From Planctomicrobium piriforme (GTDB lineage: Bacteria > Planctomycetota > Planctomycetia > Planctomycetales > Planctomycetaceae), in contig CAMATH010000069.1 of NCBI GenBank assembly GCA_945860955.1, forward strand, positions 1 to 43,267: DNA of 43,267 bases, in the 5' to 3' direction. Below the pieces are notes generated by a model. The model did no database searches. It was not told the DNA's origin and saw nothing but the letters and a program-made list of their open reading frames with translations. Position numbers and translations under genes: made by a program. The stretch's first letter is position 1. Each line of letters begins with the position of its first letter. Shown in pieces: positions 36,026 to 43,267 of this stretch.

Positions 36026-37075
36026 CTACGGCATCGGCGTCAGCACGCGGGTCGAATCCCGCTGCCACGCCTGCATCGGACGCAGGCTCGAGGTGACCAT
36101 CGCCCGCATCAGCCAGCGGTCATTGCCATCGAACCGCGGCGTGAACGGCGCACGACCGTGCAATACGGTGCGGTTGTCCACCAGTGCGAGTCGACCAGAA
36201 ACCGTCGCCAGCCCCCGCTGCACGGCGTCGAGGGCCACCGACAGGTCGACCAACGCCCGGTCGGCCTCCGGGGTCATTCCCTCGGTCATGTCACCGTAGA
36301 GGGCGACCCGGACCTCTGGACACATTTCCGGCCCGGTCAGCACCGGGACCCGGTCGATCGACTGCCGCTCGACCGGCAGCTTCTGCCGCACCAGAAGCGG
36401 CGGCCGAAGCCGGTAGATCGGGGCTCGCAGGGCATCGATTGTCTCCCGGCCGAGCAGCGGGAGCGCGTCGCGAATGTCGGCCACCACGGTCTTTGAGATC
36501 CGGGCGTGATCGGGACGCAAACCCAGGAACGCGAGATAGTCAACGATGTTGACAGTCGGCCCCAGCAGAAGGCCGGTCGCCGCGTGTTCCGTGTGCCAGC
36601 CCAGGCCGGCCGCCCCCTCATTGGTGAGGGCGGATTCTTTGCCTTGGACCGGGGTGAGGTCGGTCACCAGGTCTCCGTTGCGCTCGTGGGTGAACGAAAA
36701 CACCTGACCGAGCATCGTCCCCACGGCGACGAGGACCATTTCGCTGAGACTCGTGACCTTGTCGGGGCTGCGTCGGCCGTCGATTGGCGTCGGGGGAAGC
36801 GTCGCCTCGACACCCAGGTTGTCGATCACCAGCACCCCGGGACCACTGCGGTCGGAGTGCCAGCGGATGATCTCTTCGATCAGCCACAGCGGGGCGAACC
36901 TCAGGAACCACCGCAGCGCGACGGCGACAAACTTGTCGTGGTCGCCGCGCGGTCCGTGGGGGAAATTCACGTGCTGGTAGGCACCGTGCAGCCGATCTCG
37001 CTCGGCGTCCGAAAGCGATCGTTTTGCGATCGTGCCGTGGGTGCGGCCATGTGTGGTTGTGGTTGACATGATCAT
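36026..37075 (-). CDS. Fe(II)/2-oxoglutarate oxygenase, VioC/AsnO-like (TauD superfamily)
   Basis: About 349 residues from the ATG at 37075, with GGAG 8 nt upstream. It is a clavaminate-synthase-like dioxygenase. The iron ligands are His161 and Glu163 in GWHTEHA and the distal His306 in VDNRTVLHGRAPF. The C-terminal FDGNDRWLMRAMV segment carries the 2-oxoglutarate-binding Arg context. HxE in place of HxD, together with this C terminus, is the pattern of enzymes that hydroxylate free amino acids (Arg, Asn, enduracididine) for non-ribosomal peptides. No NRPS genes are in the window, so the substrate is open. ATGs at 37075 and 37069 are two codons apart. The first fits the ribosome binding site. 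Confidence 0.85.
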   Translation of the reverse strand: MIMSTTTTHGRTHGTIAKRSLSDAERDRLHGAYQHVNFPHGPRGDHDKFVAVALRWFLRFAPLWLIEEIIRWHSDRSGPGVLVIDNLGVEATLPPTPIDGRRSPDKVTSLSEMVLVAVGTMLGQVFSFTHERNGDLVTDLTPVQGKESALTNEGAAGLGWHTEHAATGLLLGPTVNIVDYLAFLGLRPDHARISKTVVADIRDALPLLGRETIDALRAPIYRLRPPLLVRQKLPVERQSIDRVPVLTGPEMCPEVRVALYGDMTEGMTPEADRALVDLSVALDAVQRGLATVSGRLALVDNRTVLHGRAPFTPRFDGNDRWLMRAMVTSSLRPMQAWQRDSTRVLTPMP

Positions 37076-37083
37076 CACGCGTA

Positions 37084-37087
37084 CTCC
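37084..37087 (-). promoter_or_regulatory. Ribosome binding site of the oxygenase gene
   Basis: GGAG on the minus strand, 8 nt before the ATG at 37075. It decides between that start and the ATG at 37069 (14 nt away). Confidence 0.55.
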
Positions 37088-37324
37088 AAAAACAGAACTG
37101 AGAGATGAACCGCTGTCACGATTTGGCAAGTGCCGTCGTTCGAGCGACAACCCCATTCTGGACGCTTGTTTTGAAGGTTCAATCGCCTTTCAGCCGTGTG
37201 GCAATTAGATGCTGGAAGTACCAGAAAGTTGTGCGACAACCGGCGAAAAGTGGACAGGAATAGACCGAAATCGGCAGGAACGGCAATTCAAAACAAACGC
37301 GGAGGGATCAATGCAAACCCGCGG

Positions 37325-37667
37325 CATCGAAACAAACGCGGCGCAGCCGCCAGTCGCATCCCGATAGGGATGCCAGCCAGTAGCCGGGGGTCGAAGCGCA
37401 GCGCAGACCCCCGGGAAGCCGCGTTTCAGGAACTGCATCCCGGAGGGATGCCAGAACCGATCCATCGCAATCGGTGTTGTTGCGGATACCAGCGAGCCGG
37501 CCATCCCGGCGGGATCTGTGCGGCAACGAGGATCGCGGCGTGACGCTTCTGGCATCCCTCCGGGATGCAGACTTTTTCTCACCCCTTTCCGGGGGTCTTC
37601 GCTGCGCTGCGACCCCCGGCTACTGTATTGCATCCCTGTCGGGATGCAGCCGGCGGCTGCGCCGCGA
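37325..37667. repeat. REPIN-like unit A (two inverted arms)
   Basis: The left arm at 37325-37457 and right arm at 37541-37667 are inverted copies of one element of about 125-130 bp. Each arm is a chain of hairpins: GCGGC/GCCGC, GCATCCC/GGGATGC around GATA or GACA, a 9-bp stem CCGGGGGTC/GACCCCCGG, and a second GCATCCC/GGGATGC. The spacer also resembles the spacer of unit B, so the whole unit of about 340 bp is a mobile repeat. Confidence 0.85.
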
Positions 37668-37877
37668 TGAATTGCGTATGGGTCGAGTTGAACGGTTTTG
37701 CTGGACAACCGACGCACCGCGACGGCAACGACATCCCTCGCACAATTCACACCAACCCACCCGCCGCGTTACGATGCGTCCGCAAATCGTGATGAGGCAA
37801 TCGTATGCCGAAAGTCACTCCGCTGACGAATCGGATTGCCACGCCTGTTCCCCAATTCCAGCCACTGAGTTGTGTCC

Positions 37878-41111
<3,234 letters not shown>

Positions 41112-41287
41112 CGATGTTTCGTCAGGATTCGCGTCGAACTCGGGACGCGAAACTGCGGCATCCGATTTTGCGATGCGATGTTGATTCTGGCTATGGCGAA
41201 CAGTGCGACAAGCACGATGACCGGGAGGTGTCGACGAGTACGACGAGTACGACGATGCGGTGATGTGATGATGCGATGTGGCAATGC

Positions 41288-41319
41288 GGTGACGTGGTGA
41301 CGTGGTGACCTGGTGACGG
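41288..41319 (+). repeat. Short tandem repeat, 8-bp unit x4
   Basis: Units GGTGACGT, GGTGACGT, GGTGACCT, GGTGACGG, contiguous. Confidence 0.8.
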
Positions 41320-41360
41320 CCCGACGTGGAAATGACGATGCAAGGTGACCGCAGTCGCGC

Positions 41361-41700
41361 CATCAAAACAAACGCGGCGCAGCCGCCGGTCGCATCCCGA
41401 TAGGGATGCCAGCCAGTAGCCGGGGGTCGAAGCGAAGCGCAGACCCCCGGAAAGCCCGAACCGGAACAGCATCCTGGAGGGATGCCAGAACCGTTGAATT
41501 GCAATCGGTGTTGTTGGTTGGATTAACGGGGCGGCCAGCCCGTCAGACCAGAGCGGCAACGAGTATCGCGGCACGACGCTTCTGGCATCCCTTCAGGATG
41601 CAGTCCTTTTCTCGCCCCTATCCGGGGGTCTCCGCTGCGCTGCGACCCCCGGCTACTCTATTGCATCCCTGTCGGGATGCGGCCGGCGGCTGCGCCGCGT
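41361..41700. repeat. REPIN-like unit B (two inverted arms)
   Basis: Arms at 41361-41492 and 41574-41700 match those of unit A in the same order, including the hairpin chain and much of the spacer (ATCGGTGTTGTTG; GAGTATCGCGGCACGACGCT against GAGGATCGCGGCGTGACGCT). Units A and B therefore flank the NACHT-FGE gene. Confidence 0.85.
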
Positions 41701-42094
41701 TTGGCCGGCACAGCGTTTGGGTTGTGCCGCGCTGTGTACGAAGCGCCGAGGGTTTGCAACAGATACGCCATCGCGCGGGGCGATCGCGAGAGCTTCACCC
41801 GATCGTCCACCGGATCGTTGACCCGATCGACGGGTTCTTGAGACAATTCCGCATTCCATGATTTCTGATCGTTGATCGTTTTGCCGCCCACTGAGGTTTG
41901 CCCCCCGTCCACTGTAGCGGCGGATTAAGAGTGGCGTCGTTTGCGTTCCACGACCCGACTTCGACGGACGGTTTCGGAAAGCAGACGCCCATAGCGTTTG
42001 AGCATCACGCAGCGCGATGCAGAACAGCGCGTCGCGGTCGAACCCAGCACCACGCGATCAAGGGAAAATGGCGAGTTCGAAAGAGCTGCGGCCG

Positions 42095-42931
42095 CATCAA
42101 GACAGCCGCGGCGCAGCCGCCGGAAGCATCCCGACAGGGATGCCAGCCAGTAGCCGGGGGTCGAAGCGAAGCGCAGACCCCCGGGAAGCCTCGCATCAGG
42201 AATTGCATTCCGGCGGGATGCCAGAACCTTGATTGGTTGCCACGTTCTCGATTTCGAAACACTCGCCACCAACCAGACGCCCGATCGACTCCATCAATCA
42301 AGATACTTCGGATCAAACTCAATTTCGTGGTATCGCAGGAGGGTGATCAATTCCGAAGTGAACGACCAGCCCGCGTGGTGTGTTTCCTGATTGGCAATGT
42401 ATCGCCGGACTTTCGGCTTCTGGGAAACGCTGACACTGAATACCGAATATCCCTCCTGCCAGGCGAAATCCGGAACATGGTTCTGTGCGATCCAGGTCGA
42501 AGAGGCCTTCTTCAATTCCCGCACGAAATCGGAGATTGTCAGAGTGGGTCGATAGCTGACCAGGAGGTGAACATGGTCGGCGACACCCCCAACCGCCTCG
42601 GCGATGGCCCCCAAGCCTCTGGTCGTCCCTCCCAGATACTTATGTAATTCGCTGCGCCAACTCGAATGCAGTGAGGGTTTTCTCAGCTTGGTGCTGAACA
42701 CAATGTGGATTCGCAGGCTTGAAAATGTTGACCCCATGAAACTGGTCCCTGGCACGCGGATGCTCGATTCTGACAACCGGCTGAGGTTGGGAGTCTATCA
42801 CAAAAATCACGCTTCTGGCATCCCTTCAGGATGCAGGCTTTTTTCGCTCGTTTCCGGGGGTCTCCGCTGCGCTGCGACCCCCGGCTACTTTATTGCATCC
42901 CTGTCGGGTTGCGACCGGCGGCTTCGCCGGG
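42095..42931. mobile_element. REPIN-like unit C carrying an IS200/RAYT-type transposase
   Basis: The left arm at 42095-42228 and right arm at 42808-42931 are the same inverted arms as in units A and B. Here the space between them holds a transposase gene (42294-42737). That makes unit C the likely autonomous source, with A and B as short non-autonomous derivatives. Confidence 0.75.
42294..42737 (-). CDS. IS200/IS605-like Y1 transposase (RAYT type)
   Basis: About 147 residues from the ATG at 42737 (MGSTFSSLRIHIVFSTK), which has AGGGA 8 nt upstream. The frame is open to 42776. It is a single-strand HUH transposase: the HUH pair is His55/His57 in VADHVHLLVSY, and the catalytic Tyr is Tyr113 in KVRRYIANQETHH. 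The length is normal, so the gene looks intact. The enzyme would cut at the foot of hairpins such as those forming the flanking repeat arms. That points to a REP-associated tyrosine transposase acting on the REPIN units of this window. Confidence 0.88.
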   Translation of the reverse strand: MGSTFSSLRIHIVFSTKLRKPSLHSSWRSELHKYLGGTTRGLGAIAEAVGGVADHVHLLVSYRPTLTISDFVRELKKASSTWIAQNHVPDFAWQEGYSVFSVSVSQKPKVRRYIANQETHHAGWSFTSELITLLRYHEIEFDPKYLD

Positions 42932-43130
42932 TTTGGGGCGAAGGTCGAAAAAGACGCATTTCCAGTAGACGAAACTCGGCAGCTCAATTGCGCCAGCATA
43001 ACAACGTTGTCGTCAACGTCCCACGCCACGACGTTGACGAACGTTCTTCGTACGTCGACACTCATGCAACGCGCGTCGCGTTCAAGTACCGCCCGGCGCG
43101 ATCGGAGCGACCAAATCGAGATGTAACTGC
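42932..43130. other. Short stretch with no recognised feature
   Basis: Follows the right arm of unit C. A minus-strand frame crosses it (up to 43134) and runs into the repeat arm, but has no recognisable family and no clear ribosome binding site. Confidence 0.4.
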
Positions 43131-43267
43131 TCAATAACCCCGCGGTCGGCGCGCGGTCCGGCGGCGCTCGTCGCAGGCGTCGATTGAGTGCGCGAGTTTA
43201 CGGAGGTGGAGAAGTTGCCTCAGGCCGCTGCCATTATCCGGTCTCGGGTGCGGGGGTCGCAGTCGCT
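43131..43267 (-). CDS. Possible C-terminal end of a gene running off the window
   Basis: 45 open codons on the minus strand end at a TGA at 43131-43133 and continue past the window edge. Third codon positions are mostly G or C, and the peptide contains a helix-like LRQLLHLRKLAHSIDACDERRR. No family recognised. It could be a chance frame. Confidence 0.25.
   Translation of the reverse strand, partial: RLRPPHPRPDNGSGLRQLLHLRKLAHSIDACDERRRTARRPRGY

Larger units (their letters stand above)
37076..37877. other. 802-base intergenic region with REPIN unit A
   Basis: Separates the divergent oxygenase and NACHT-FGE genes. The centre (37325-37667) is the first inverted-repeat unit. The flanks 37088-37324 and 37668-37877 presumably carry the two promoters. 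No gene is seen. Confidence 0.5.
41112..42293. other. 1.18-kb intergenic region with simple repeats and REPIN units
   Basis: No convincing gene. 41232-41249 has two copies of CGACGAGTA. 41288-41319 has four 8-bp units of GGTGACGT type. REPIN unit B is at 41361-41700, and the left arm of unit C starts at 42095. The stretch 41701-42094 has short open frames with no recognised family and may be decayed coding sequence. Confidence 0.55.

Noticed and set aside
36047-36062. tRNA T-arm-like GCGGGTCGAATCCCGC
   Set aside because: No acceptor, D or anticodon arms at the right distances. It lies inside the end of the oxygenase coding sequence.
41112-41360. Possible DGR template repeat just after the NACHT-FGE gene
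   Set aside because: The stretch contains simple tandem repeats and no sequence resembling the variable region with AAC codons.
42826-43134. 102-codon minus-strand frame after the transposase
   Set aside because: Its C-terminal third is repeat-arm sequence and the remainder has no recognisable family.

Overview
The window looks like a piece of a Planctomycetota chromosome. It is GC-rich and gene-dense. It carries a DUF1501 Tat-exported protein, a giant secreted macroglobulin-like protein, MFS and PD40 proteins with planctomycete-style signal peptides, and a sulfatase-modifying-enzyme (FGE) fold fused to a NACHT ATPase. No species call is attempted.

Layout. Positions 76-5879 (minus strand) hold an HME-type RND metal efflux pump and its periplasmic adaptor, a small exported protein and a RidA protein. 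Positions 6179-14776 (plus strand) form an accessory block. It contains a trypsin-NUC1 nuclease fusion, a SWIM zinc-finger/DUF6493 pair bracketed by 41-bp perfect direct repeats, and a Tat-exported serine hydrolase broken by an in-frame TAG. Three small hairpin elements with compensated stems follow. Positions 15094-32252 (minus strand) begin with an AAA/ABC-type ATPase plus TOPRIM-like pair placed directly downstream of the housekeeping run ffs (SRP RNA)-dnaX-ybaB/ebfC-recR-rpoN. Further along are comEA, the 2143-residue macroglobulin-like protein, an MFS transporter and the purE-purK operon. Positions 32424-34658 (plus strand) encode a DUF1501 protein and a PD40 propeller protein. Positions 34659-37075 hold two MITE-like palindromes, a small Cas2-like protein and a VioC/AsnO-like oxygenase. 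Positions 37325-42931 hold a NACHT-FGE protein whose C terminus looks like a diversity-generating-retroelement variable region. It is surrounded by three inverted-repeat (REPIN-like) units, the last of which contains an IS200/RAYT-type transposase.

How it fits together. The housekeeping core is DNA replication and repair (dnaX, ebfC, recR), sigma-54 and protein targeting (SRP RNA). dnaX has an A10 run that would give a short gamma-like product by slippage into an immediate TGA. Around this core are several candidate biological-conflict loci: the protease-nuclease fusion, the SWIM/DUF6493 pair, the ATPase-TOPRIM pair and the NACHT-FGE sensor. The strongest lead for an undescribed system is the NACHT-FGE gene. 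It has a variable-region-like 3' segment and three strong hairpins just after it, but no reverse transcriptase or template repeat lies within the window.
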